Source: Anaspis maculata (lineage: Eukaryota > Arthropoda > Insecta > Coleoptera > Scraptiidae). Taken from it: a stretch of 64,000 bases of DNA. A program made the translations under genes and the position numbers. Shown in pieces: positions 1 through 9,849 of this stretch (the stretch's first letter is position 1; every line of letters begins with the position of its first letter). The stretch covers positions 44,725,745 through 44,789,744 of the forward strand of contig OX421962.1 in the NCBI GenBank assembly GCA_949128115.1, in the 5' to 3' direction. Under the pieces are notes generated by a model, which worked only from the letters and a program-made list of their open reading frames with translations, was not told the DNA's origin and made no database searches.

Positions 1-1483
1 ATCTCTTCCTCACTCATGGTATGTCACGGTCTCTCCTTCACTGTGAATCGTCACCCTTAAGGGCATGTCCCATGCACATTAGAACTCGTCGAACCGGTAA
101 CCTCACTGGTTACCGATTACCAATTATGAAGAAACGCTGCGTCAGAGATCCGTGAATGTCAATGTCAAATCTTCAAAAGATTATAACATCCGTTTTGTTG
201 TGGCATTGCGCTGAATAGAAGAGTGGCTGATTTTTTAAGCCTCGCCAGACGTAGTGGCGGAGGCTATTTTTTGTGCTATTTTCGTGATTTTTTTTCGTGT
301 TCCTTGTTTCTCGTTTCCTAACAAAATCCGCCTAAATCTTCCGTATCTTCAGAAAGGTTGAACATATCCAGTTCATTCTTTCGTTTCTTAGTTATTTCGG
401 ATTGATACCGACGCCGTTTAAAGATGATCGGTCAAATATAGACAATCTTTAACAACAATGAAGAATGCACAAGTCGCGGAACTCATCTAGAATAGAGAAA
501 ACGCATGTACATATATGCCAACCTTTACATCATCATATTTTTCGATTATTAAAGCTATATGCTAATTTTTTTAAATCAAAGTTCATTTCCAGACCTTTGT
601 TACAGTGTGACAGCGATTGAGAAACAATGGTTCATTATTTATTCATTTAGTTCATAAACGTTTTTATCGGCTATGAATGCATCATGATTTTCAGCCAGCG
701 AGGGACTTCTTCGCTCTAACCATTTTCTCAAAGTATTGGAGGATTTTTTTAATCAAAAAAATTTGATCCAGGACCTCGTTCAGGACTTATAGTTTTTTAG
801 ATGTGATCTTTTTTCTGACGCAATTTGATGCTGGAAGGTCGCGCGAAACGCGGTTTCTTCTTCTCATTTGGCCTCTCCATGGTAATAACCACCAACTCCA
901 ACAAGCGACCAATAGTAACTTTCATTATAGTGGTATACCCAACGCTTGCGCCAAATTTCAACATGCGCGTATGCTCGAATGGAGTCAAATATAAAATTTG
1001 CGAACAAATGCTACAAAATCGCAAGAAAAGCCGCCACAAAGTTGAAAAATACGCGCCGCAGCGAACAGGGTAATAGGCTAGAGGTTAATACACACTAGTG
1101 ATTACTTATTTTTCATCAAAAAGTCCGCATTGCTCATTAAATTATGAATAACTGCTATCCTTGGTGAAATCTTTATCCCGTTCCGGAGTGAAATTTTTCC
1201 GGTTACACAGCTTCACCCACCGTGCACATTTGTCACATTCCTCGCAAGACTTCACGTGTTTTCCAAATTTCTCCAGTATCAAGTTTTTACTGTATTTTAA
1301 GCACGTTTTTGGGAATTGGATGAAGAAATATATATTTTTGTCATTATACCGACTATCACTGTGCCAATTCCCATGAGCACAATGTTTCACGGCCCCTTTC
1401 ACCCGTTTTTCTATGATTTTTGGAAGGATAACACCGCTGATTTAATTTTGAAAAAAACTGATTTTTATACTTTGAAGAGCACA
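1..1483. other. Intergenic DNA, no gene recognised
   Basis: I see no convincing exon here; the short open frames overlap one another on both strands and look like chance. Two local hairpins stand out: a perfect 8-bp stem (CGGTAACC / GGTTACCG) near 103-125 and a stem followed by a T run near 238-271, described separately. The start of the window is an arbitrary cut, so a feature may continue to the left. Confidence 0.5.
238..271 (+). other. Stem-loop followed by a T tract
   Basis: AGCCTCGCCA pairs with TGGCGGAGGCT (10 pairs, one bulged base) around a 7-base loop and is followed at once by ATTTTTT. The shape matches a bacterial intrinsic terminator or an RNA polymerase III stop, but nothing upstream looks like a bacterial gene or a Pol III gene. 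Most likely chance or repeat-derived. Confidence 0.25.
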
Positions 1484-1664
1484 GGGCCGCTATGCCTGAA
1501 TCGTGTGAGAAAAGTCCCTGGGAGTAAAATACATTCCGCAGTACACTGATGTAGCGAATGTTGCCTGAAATCGTGGTTTTTAGGCAACTTTCGCTACAGA
1601 AGTGTAGTACGGATTATATAAAACTCCCAGGGACTTTTCTCACACGATTCAAGAATAGCGGCCC
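1484..1664. mobile_element. Small fold-back MITE, about 180 bp
   Basis: About 42 bases starting GGGCCGCTAT return in inverted orientation ending ATAGCGGCCC. The arms share the motif GTGTGAGAAAAGTCCCTGGGA and a second inner block around TTGCCTGAAA / TTTTAGGCAA. It is non-coding. I could not fix a TSD, so no superfamily is assigned. Confidence 0.65.
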
Positions 1665-1772
1665 ACTTGTTTACAAACGTACGACACTCGGAGCGAACTT
1701 CAAAATGGCGAATAAATAGTTGACGTTGACAGCAGACAGCAGCGAAAAGTCACGGCCGTTGCTTGTCAAACT

Positions 1773-3340
1773 GAAAATAGAGTTGGTGAATTGAGTGCTC
1801 TACAACATATCCAAAATCGCCAAAAATCGCACCTGGGGGTTTTGAGTTATTGGAGGGGGGGTAAAAAATTGCAGGTAAAAATGGAGGGGATGGAACCCGT
1901 CGATCCATTGGATGCGAATACATTATAGTTCGACGTATCATATCCTCTTGATACGATTTTGGCACAAAAAGTGTCCATCATTGTTAAAGGGGAGTAGTGG
2001 GGAAGCGAAGCTCTGCTAGGTGGTCCATTTTGTTTTTCTGGCGATGTAGAACCGATCACGACAAGTTTGGTATCTTTTCTGACTGAATTCAATCTCCTGA
2101 ACTCATATTCGATGTGTAAATTTGGATCAAAACAAGTTTAAACAAGTTAACTTGAGAAAACTTGTTTTTTCTTCGACAATTTTGACGAATTTTTGTTTTA
2201 CTGTTGGAGGCGTTCATTTTTAGAAAACTTCCAGGGACCAATAAATTGAAGTGTATTCCCCACAAAAATCATCCACTCGATGTATAATTTTGTTTCTTGA
2301 GTTTAAAAAATCGATTTGAACTTGAGCCGGCGCGGCGCGTCGTCTACTACTGACCAGGACACTACAGCATGCACCTTTAAATGAAAACACCTCAAACTAT
2401 TGAAGAAATGACAACTCATCTTTGAAAATTGGAGGATTTGTACAGAACTGAATTCCCTATAACATGAACAAAATCGCCATGAATCGCAATGCAGGATTTT
2501 GAGTTATTCGAGGAGGAGGACAATAGTTTGTCAGGATTCATACTCTATGAACTGTTACCTCTCCACTTAAATAACTCAAAACCCTGTAGTGCGATTCATG
2601 GCGATTTTGTTTATGTTATAGAAAATTCAATTTTCCACAGATCCTCCAATTTTCAAAGATGAGTTGTTATTTCTTCAATAGTTTGAGGTGTTTTCATTTA
2701 AAGGTGCATGCTGTAGTGTTCTGGTCAGTAGTGGACGACGCGCCGCGCCGGCTCAAGTTCAAATCGATTTTTTAAACTCGAGAAACTAAATTATACATCA
2801 AGTGGATGATTTTTGTGGAGAATACACTTCAATTTATTGGTCCCTGGAAGTTTTCCAAAAATGAACGTCTCCAACAGTAAAACAGAAATTCGTCAAAATT
2901 GTCAAAGAAAAAACAAGTTTTCTTAAGTTAACTTGTTTAAACTTGTTTTCATCCAAATTTACACATCAAATATGAGTTCAGGAGATTGAATTCAGTCGGA
3001 AAAGATACCAAACTTGTCGTGGTCGGTTCTACATGGCCAGAAAAACAAAATGGACCACCTAGCAGAGCCTCGCCCCCCCACTACTCCCCTTCAACAATGA
3101 TGGACACTTTTTGTGCAAAAATAGTATCATTGGGATATGATACGTCGGACTATAATGTATTCGCATCCAATGGATTGACGGGTTCCATCCCCTCCATTTT
3201 TACCTGCAATTTTTTACCCCCCCTCCAATAACTCAAAACCCCCGGGTTGCGATTTTTGGCGATTTTGGATATGTTGTAGAGCACTCAATTCTGAACAAAA
3301 TATCAAATTTTCAGGACGTCCATATTTTTTCCGAGGTTGA
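1773..3340. mobile_element. Long palindromic fold-back element, copy 1
   Basis: Two arms of about 750 bp are imperfect inverted copies around an axis near 2530. For example GGAGGGGATGGAACCCGTCG at 1884-1903 is mirrored near 3180-3200, and the bases near 2340-2480 mirror those near 2600-2750. The block that opens the left arm (gene-free, ending in GTTTTGAGTTATTGGAGG) recurs in degenerate form at the axis near 2490-2515, so the palindrome is itself built from smaller terminal modules. It is a diverged relative of the inner part of the element at 50863-53028, but lacks that copy's outer ends. The open frames seen in both arms are mirror images and are not treated as genes. Confidence 0.75.
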
Positions 3341-5500
3341 AATCTATCTTTCTTGTACTATATTGCCATTTCGGCTCTGGAACGCTTTATATTGAAATGA
3401 GCAGGTAAACCATAAAGGCGTCATTTCCAACGAACATAAAAGGTAACTTTTCGCGTGACGTTTCCACAGTAACACCCTTGATCAATGTCTCTTTCTAAAA
3501 CTAATATAAATGCTGGAAACATCCTTCGTCTATTTTTACAGCCCCGAAAGTGGAAGGCGCGCAACGTCAAATCTCGGAGTCGGAAGACAAAATGAAAGTC
3601 ATGACCTTTATCTCCCCGAATATAACGAAATGGGTTTTTCCCATAACAACATTGTTTTTTTTTTCAAATACAACTCATATAAACCCCAAATTACAGCAAT
3701 TTTCTCTCCGGCCTGCTCCAGATTTTCTCGAGATCGTGTCGGATTTCCCTAAATTTTAATCCTGTTTTAAGGATCAGCAGTAATCATCAAATTCGCTTTA
3801 CAATTTACATCACTGCTTGCGCCATTCCAGCTCATCTTTATTTATCTTTCCCGACCGTATTGTGCGCCGTTAACACAAATACTCGCCAATATTTCTCACA
3901 CCTCACGAGCAGCACAACAACAATAAAATACTACCCGAGGACCTGTGTGCTACACGTTCAGTGATGCCGATTTCTATGAAAGTACTCGACTCGCGTATAC
4001 AAATGTCCCATAGCTTCCAAAAACTGAATGAACATACCTGAACCTGTTCTATAAATGAGTATGAATGCACCACCCGCACATAATGGAAGGACCCAACAAT
4101 AAATCCACTAATACATTTTAAATGCCATGTTGTCGTCTTTGTAGTACAAAGCGGCACAAATGGTAGACTTTTTGGCTCCGAATGCCCGGTGCCTTTTGCA
4201 TAATAGCCGTAACTTTTGTGCACAGGTGTTTGGAGCCGCCAAGCCAACTTTCTGTGTTTGTGAGAAATCGTCCGCGAGCTATGAGTGTGAGTGATATAAT
4301 TCTCGCCCAATATGTATACTCTGCTGGAAGTGCTTGGGAGAGTTCGGGAGACGAAAGTGATTGTGAAATTTATGCGGGTCTTATAAAAAAAGTTTTCACA
4401 CAGCCATAGGAGATTTCGGTGGCTTAGTTTCGGATATTAGAATTGGTGACTTGGTGCCGATGCTGGGGGGCTCGATCCGATCACGCGCTCCAAAGGTACA
4501 TAGTGGGCGTGAAAAACCCACTCTAATTTAAAAGTTGTCTTTATAGAAAATATCTTTTGAACACTTAAACTTGACCAGTTCAATCAATCCAGGATATTGC
4601 GGCAACGTGTGAGTAGCTACGAGTACCTAAGGTCCGAGCTATACGGTCACGTTGGAATCTAGTGCTGTATTAGAACCTATTATTGTATGGGGTTCTCTGA
4701 CTCAGGCTGAAACAGACTCAAGAAAAAAAAATTTAAACCGCTGAATGTGTTGCTTTGCCTGTCCAGTGCTCTTCAAAAATGAACACAGGAAGCTTTATTA
4801 CTATGGGAACGAATCTTGCTAGATATTTGTTGCTCTACATCAGTTTGAGAACCTTACCAGTTTATGATTCACTCCGTAGAGTGAAGAAAATTCCAACACA
4901 CAATCAACTCTGAAAAATCGCTCTTTTAATTTGTTTATAAGAGTTTACAAAATATCTTACCAGGTAACAAAAATACATAGGCTTGAAGTCCCATCCTTGG
5001 ACTCTCCAGAATTCCAAGAATAAAAGACCTTAGCTTTTTTTTTTAGTATTTTTCTGGCACTCTTGAAGCATAACCCTAAACTCTAGACTGACCTGGACTT
5101 TTTTTAAGGGGAGTACCTGCAAGGGAAATATTGATATAATAATTAATGAAATATTGCTTACACTACTATACGTGTCTAAAGCACTAGTTTGGGTGAGCAT
5201 AATATTCCATCGTGATATGTTACATATAGTTCAGGTAACAATTGATGTTATGATGATGCTTCACAATAGACACCGATACGAAACTAAATCAGCGGAATGA
5301 AATTCAATAAGGTCTCCTCTCCTCAAAGCGCAACATTGCCGATCAAATTTCACCCTCAAGTGCACCGAATGATGCCTCTCGAATCTTATTAATTTCCTCA
5401 TGAAGATCCGCCTCCGCTTGCAATATGCAACATAGGCCAGATATCAATTCATAGTTTCATGCCTATTTATGTGCGATGGCCAAGGTCCAATATTTGCCCA
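3341..5500. other. Intergenic DNA upstream of the ind-like gene
   Basis: No gene is supported. A 75-codon frame at 4182-4409 has an acidic, serine-rich end and lies just after a plausible 3' splice site (TTTGTGCACAG), but nothing about it is recognisable and I do not call it. The part nearest the gene (about 5300-5500) looks non-repetitive and could hold upstream regulatory DNA. Confidence 0.45.
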
Positions 5501-5650
5501 AGTTTCTGGATTAGCCGGTATGTAATTTGTTTACACATAGGGCTTACATTAGCCGAGCCGCCAGGGGCCGACTTGGGCAGATCGAGGCGGGGCCCTTAAC
5601 AATAGATCAACAACCCGCCAGGGTGAATTCGCCGTGTAATAATAGAGGGG
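5501..5650 (+). promoter_or_regulatory. Proximal upstream region of the ind-like gene
   Basis: Non-repetitive, relatively GC-rich sequence directly upstream of the core promoter. It contains a GGATTA core (5509-5514, Otx/Bicoid-type) and TTGTTTAC (about 5527-5534, forkhead-type). Such short matches occur by chance, so this is only a candidate proximal control region, suggested mainly by position. Confidence 0.3.
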
Positions 5651-5652
5651 GC

Positions 5653-5690
5653 ATATAAAATCGAAAAAGTTGGCGATTTAAAATCAGTAG
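5653..5690 (+). promoter_or_regulatory. Core promoter: TATA box and initiator
   Basis: ATATAAAA at 5653-5660 is followed by TCAGT at 5684-5688. Taking the A of TCAGT (5686) as +1 puts the first T of the TATA box at about -32, the canonical spacing for arthropod Pol II promoters. The resulting 5' UTR would be about 39 bases. No good downstream promoter element is seen at +28. The spacing, the match to the arthropod initiator and the adjacent homeobox gene together make this a strong call. Confidence 0.75.
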
Positions 5691-5724
5691 GGCAGCAACC
5701 ACTGCACGGTGCAAAGAGTGAATC

Positions 5725-6453
5725 ATGAATATGTCGAGGTCGTTTCTAGTAGATTCGCTGATAGCGCCGAAAGAGATGTCACCCAGGTACTTGCCACCGG
5801 GTGACCCGAGACCTGTATTCCCGTATCATCAAAACTACATCAACAGCTACTTGTTTTCGCTATCGCTTGCGCAACAGCAGCAGCAACAGTTCGTGAACCC
5901 TCATCTCCATCACCATCAGCAGAGGAAGACGCCCATAAGACCAGTTGCGTCTCTCCCGAGGCTTCCACCCAAGCCTGAGTTTTTGGAATCGCCGCCGAGA
6001 CACACATCGCCGATACACAGTCCGCAAGTGTCGCCTTCCCACTCGAGCTCCTCGCGAAGAGAAAGCAGAGAATCTTCGCCTAGTGAAGAGCGCTTGACGC
6101 CGTCCAGCAAGGAGTCTTCAAGCAAGCGCATCCGCACCGCCTTCACCAGCACGCAACTCCTAGAGTTGGAGAGGGAGTTCTCCGCGAACATGTACCTGTC
6201 GAGATTGCGGAGGATCGAAATAGCCACGTGCCTTCGTCTTAGCGAGAAGCAAGTGAAGATTTGGTTCCAGAACAGGCGTGTCAAGTACAAGAAAGAAGAC
6301 TTACCGGCAGCGACCGGAAAAGCACTGGGTGTGGGTGGCGCCGGCAAGTGCTGCTGTTTGAGGACGTGTTCCGGGTCTAAGAGCAAATCAAAATCTGAGA
6401 TGGAAGAGGACATTGATGTGACAAATATAGATGAGTCTTTCCATCACCATTGA
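5725..6453 (+). CDS. ind: Gsx/ind-type homeodomain transcription factor
   Basis: Nuclear DNA-binding regulator of the ParaHox Gsx family; in insects the orthologue ind patterns the intermediate column of the ventral nerve cord. Seen here: 242 residues starting with a near-canonical Gsx N-terminal motif ([11 protein letters not shown] from residue 3), a Gln/His-rich stretch (about 51-67), a Ser/Pro-rich linker (about 70-130), and a 60-residue homeodomain at 133-192 with WFQNR and Gln50/Asn51 in helix 3. The homeodomain arm and helix 1 ([20 protein letters not shown]) are diagnostic of Gsx; Cys37, Arg39 and Tyr56 differ from the residues I expect in most family members. The tail is Cys/Ser/Lys-rich and then acidic. 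An in-frame TGA at 5719-5721 lies just upstream, so the start is the ATG at 5725 or the one at 5731 where family homology begins. The frame is uninterrupted by introns. A TATA/initiator promoter and a poly(A) signal bracket it. Confidence 0.93.
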   Translation: MNMSRSFLVDSLIAPKEMSPRYLPPGDPRPVFPYHQNYINSYLFSLSLAQQQQQQFVNPHLHHHQQRKTPIRPVASLPRLPPKPEFLESPPRHTSPIHSPQVSPSHSSSSRRESRESSPSEERLTPSSKESSSKRIRTAFTSTQLLELEREFSANMYLSRLRRIEIATCLRLSEKQVKIWFQNRRVKYKKEDLPAATGKALGVGGAGKCCCLRTCSGSKSKSKSEMEEDIDVTNIDESFHHH

Positions 6454-6566
6454 GTGTGTCAACAAGTGATTTTTAGATAAAGTACCTAACTTATTTTTAT
6501 AGAAGTTTTAAGGAAATATTTGCCTTGTAAATATTGTAGATATTTTTGATACCAAAGTTTACGAAT

Positions 6567-6572
6567 AATAAA
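6567..6572 (+). terminator. Poly(A) signal of the ind-like gene
   Basis: Canonical AATAAA lies 114 bases after the stop codon, within an AT-rich 3' UTR. It predicts cleavage near 6585-6600 and an mRNA of about 0.9 kb. Confidence 0.75.
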
Positions 6573-6599
6573 GATATTTTGCAAAAGAACTTCGAAATC

Positions 6600-7772
6600 T
6601 TATTTTAACTAAGTGCAAAAAGGTACCTACATTTATTTGGCTATCGCGGATCTTTTGGTAAAATTAATTTTTGTTATTTCTATAATTGTTTAATGAATGA
6701 CAACTTTTTTTTGACATTTTCTGAATACTTTCTTTATTGACGGTACGAGAACCATACTTGGTTTCCTCCGTGTGGTAACAAACTTTTTTGTTTTCAACCT
6801 CGTTTTCAACATTAACCTTCTATTGTAGTGGTAATGCTGATGGATGTAATAATAATTGACTCAATATTATTCCCGTTACATTTTTCCAGAAAATTTGTCT
6901 AATTGGTGTATTGATTTATTGACTTTGATTTTTTTGCGGGTCTGTTGATGACAGTTTTTTTACTATTGATATTATTTGATAGATAAAGATTTTCTGAAAT
7001 ATTTTGTCAACTTTTTTATATTTACGGGAATGAAAACTAGATAGGTACCTGTTTCTTCCGTGAAGTATTTTTTTTTTTGTTTCTGTCATCATCGTTTTGT
7101 GGTCGTGGTACAGCGGCTTCCGTTTTTGTCAGTAGTTGCAAATAAAATTGTCATCCATCAAAAAATTCAAGGAATAAAAAAAAAACAAGCAGATTCACAA
7201 CAGTCAAATACGTAACATACCTTGGAGGAGTTTTCTGAAAAAATGCAATAGAAAAAACACGACAGCAAACAGAGAAGTTCATCACCAGATGTAGAAAATA
7301 CAGTTTTCATTGCCGTGATGCCGTGAAATAAAAGAAAAAGTTACCAGACAGTGTCACAAAAATTGCCCTCTATGATAATTATAGTAACCTCAGTTTCACA
7401 AACAAATCCGCAATAGTCAGAATCGTATAGGATAGGTAGAAAAACATGTCTTAAGTGCCACGAAAAAATATGGAGTTGTTCCCACTTCCCTGGGATAGAA
7501 TATATCTATTGGTCTCCAGGTGTTTTTTTTTTTTTTTGTAATTTGATGGAAATTGATGACTGATATCTTTTACTCTTCCCTCTTCCTTGAATAAGGTAAA
7601 ATAACAAGACAAACCCAAAAATTGTAGACGACAAGTTGTAGAGGACTAAATATTCTACAAGAAAGTCCTCTAGGCCATCATATGACTCGCTTCTCTAGTA
7701 TAACCGCGAACCATAAGTTTAGCGGATAGTAAACTTGAAAAATCTTTGACTACTATGCAAAATATAATGATG
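6600..7772. other. AT-rich intergenic DNA
   Basis: Long T runs and low-complexity stretches dominate. I find no open frame of note and no clear repeat structure. Confidence 0.5.
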
Positions 7773-7988
7773 TATACCCAATACACTTTCTATTTTTAGT
7801 AGAATGACTTTTTGGAGCGAAAATAAAGTGACAAGCTGGAGCGTTGGCAGAATACGGCCGATAGCCGCTGATAGTTTCGCTCCAAAACTTTGCAGGTGCC
7901 ATCAACCGTAGCTGTAGCTCCCCAGCTTGTCACTTTATTTTTGCTCCAAAAAGTCATTCCACTGAAAATAGAAAGTGTATGGGTTATA
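7773..7988. mobile_element. Fold-back MITE, about 216 bp
   Basis: An inverted repeat of about 65 bp frames the element: the left arm carries ATACACTTTCTATTTTTAGT and GAATGACTTTTTGGAGC, and the right arm their reverse complements at 7930-7988. A short inner inverted match (GCTCCAAAA) continues toward the centre. It is non-coding, and the superfamily is not determined. Confidence 0.75.
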
Positions 7989-8099
7989 TGTACACAATGA
8001 ACAACTGAATAAAATAAATCAAACCATTTCCAAACCATCGCTATTGAGAGAAATGATAGTCGGGTGCGCTCTGGGATACTGGCACTTTTGAGTATAGCG

Positions 8100-8560
8100 C
8101 TATGAAAATAGATACATAGTCTCTAGAAACCATAAGAGGAATTTTCGTCAGACGTAATCGGCTTTTCTTAGATGGAATCCGTTATTTAGGCCCTATTTGC
8201 CAAAATGGCGTCCAAATTTCGAAAATAATTGACAAATACGTCGTACAGTGACGCGCAAGGTGCCTATCAGTTTCAAACATTTAGACTATGCAGAGTCGAT
8301 TGAAATAATTATTTTTGACTCGATCTGACTTACACTGTGGTCATTTAGGCCTTTTTTAAATCAGTGGTTAAATTTCGAAAATTTTGAACTGGTAGTACCT
8401 AAGTACATTAGCGAAAATATCAGTTCTGAAAATTCGGCCGTGGCTAGTCCATTGAAATTATCCTATACTCGATCCGAGTAGTACTTTGGACATTTGAGCC
8501 TTTTTCCAAAATGGAAGTTGTATTTCGAAAATTGGCATTTGGTCGTACTATCATGCCCCC
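8100..8560. repeat. Diverged tandem repeat, about 150-160 bp period
   Basis: Three diverged units share the succession TTTAGGCC, CAAAATGG, ATTTCGAAAAT and GGTCGTAC; the TTTAGG-like anchor falls at about 8185, 8344 and 8493. The copies are far from identical, so this is an old short satellite rather than a recent expansion. Confidence 0.5.
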
Positions 8561-9536
8561 AGACCCCAGAGAACGGAACGGTTTATTTTTCCTCTGTAGC
8601 TATGATTGTACTCAGTGGCTCACATAATAAATTTTCATTTGTCATTGCTGTCATTAGCAGCTATCAAAGTAGTTGAAGTGCTTACACAGATTCAAAAGGG
8701 GTTTGCCAATGCAAGAGGCAGACACACTTGAAGAAGCCTAGTCAGTGCATCGCGAGGTGCATGAAACAAGCTGCTCTAGAACATAAATTTCCAATTCAAA
8801 ACTAAGTGGGACAAAACGCACGGATTACATAGACGACCAGCTACCAACGCTGCAACACAGCACGCAAGCGGCCAGTGAGCAGTTAGTCTAATTCACTGTA
8901 GACCACTTCTTTGTGATACCAAAATCTGCTATAGAAGAAACAAACCTTGTTTCACAAAAAAATGCGAGATGCCTCAGGTGCCCACTATATGGTCCTAAGA
9001 GGCGCAATATTTATTTATATTTGCGTCTTTGTTGTTTTCCTCCTTGGAATAACTCTGATGAGAAATGCAAGGAAGCCAATGACTTTCCATCAAAGCAGTC
9101 AATGTCAATACTGACACTAAAAGCCACGACCACGCTTGTAATTTTTCAGATATCCTGGTTAGGCGATAAAAAATTGTTTAGATTTAAGGGGCCGCAATAG
9201 TACATCAACGCACATTGTATCGGTGGGGTCTTGATATGGGGATTGATTGATTTTGTAATTTGGGGATACCAAATCTCAAAATACGATTTTATCAGCGTAG
9301 GTCGATGCCCGAGTGAATAAAATAAATAAACAACTGTACAGTTGAAAAATATTCAAAAATATCCGGCACCGAGAAAGGAAATACCAATCATAGAAACTGA
9401 GCTCATCACAGTCCATCGGCTCAAATCGAATGAATAAGCTCGCCAAATATAGTACCGGACAGCCACATGAGCGTCGAACAGTCAACGTGTGCCATTTAAC
9501 CTCAATATTTTGCTATTTCTTATTCGGAACAATGGC
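8561..9536. other. Intergenic DNA, no gene recognised
   Basis: A 95-codon frame at 8913-9200 and a few shorter ones occur, but their composition is not gene-like and I recognise none. No repeat structure is evident. Confidence 0.4.
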
Positions 9537-9539
9537 TAC

Positions 9540-9831
9540 TAGTTGCAGCGGTACGCTAGCAAAATGACCCTGATTCTGCATTTTGTGATACTGCAATGGA
9601 ATTTGGCATATGCAAACTACGTAGAGTTTCAAGTGATTTGACCCGCAGCACTCAAAAATTTGTCCATGAGGGGGCGACTGGGGGCCCCTCTAAATTTCAA
9701 GATGCCAGAGTTTTTACCATGCACCATTATTCAGTACCGCCCTATCTACCGTACAGGAGTTAAACAACTTTGTTCTTGACCATCATAACATTTTTCGTCA
9801 TGTCAATTCCATTCTTCTTGCAGAAAAAAAA
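9540..9831. repeat. Left terminal inverted repeat (arm A)
   Basis: About 290 bp, matched in inverted orientation by 14292-14569 with scattered differences and a small indel near 9558-9570. It ends in TTCTTCTTGCAG followed by an A-rich run (9824-9843). That could act as a 3' splice site and so could give the RT gene a spliced leader, but this is inference only. Confidence 0.75.
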
Positions 9832-9849
9832 CAAAAAAAAAAACGACAA

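Noticed and set aside
238..271. Bacterial intrinsic terminator suggesting transferred symbiont DNA
   Set aside because: No bacterial-type ORF, ribosome-binding site or promoter lies nearby; a lone stem with T run is not enough.
1847..3231. Conserved open frame beginning MNSV in both arms of a palindrome, with a related frame at 52295-52654
   Set aside because: Comparing the two arms by eye gives clearly more amino-acid-changing than silent differences, so there is no sign of purifying selection; it is arm duplication.
3903..4310. 135-codon minus-strand frame
   Set aside because: Composition rich in Ser/Cys/His without motifs; overlaps another frame on the opposite strand.
5916..6413. 165-codon frame on the minus strand across the homeobox gene
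   Set aside because: It is the antisense of a GC-rich coding exon and has no features of its own.
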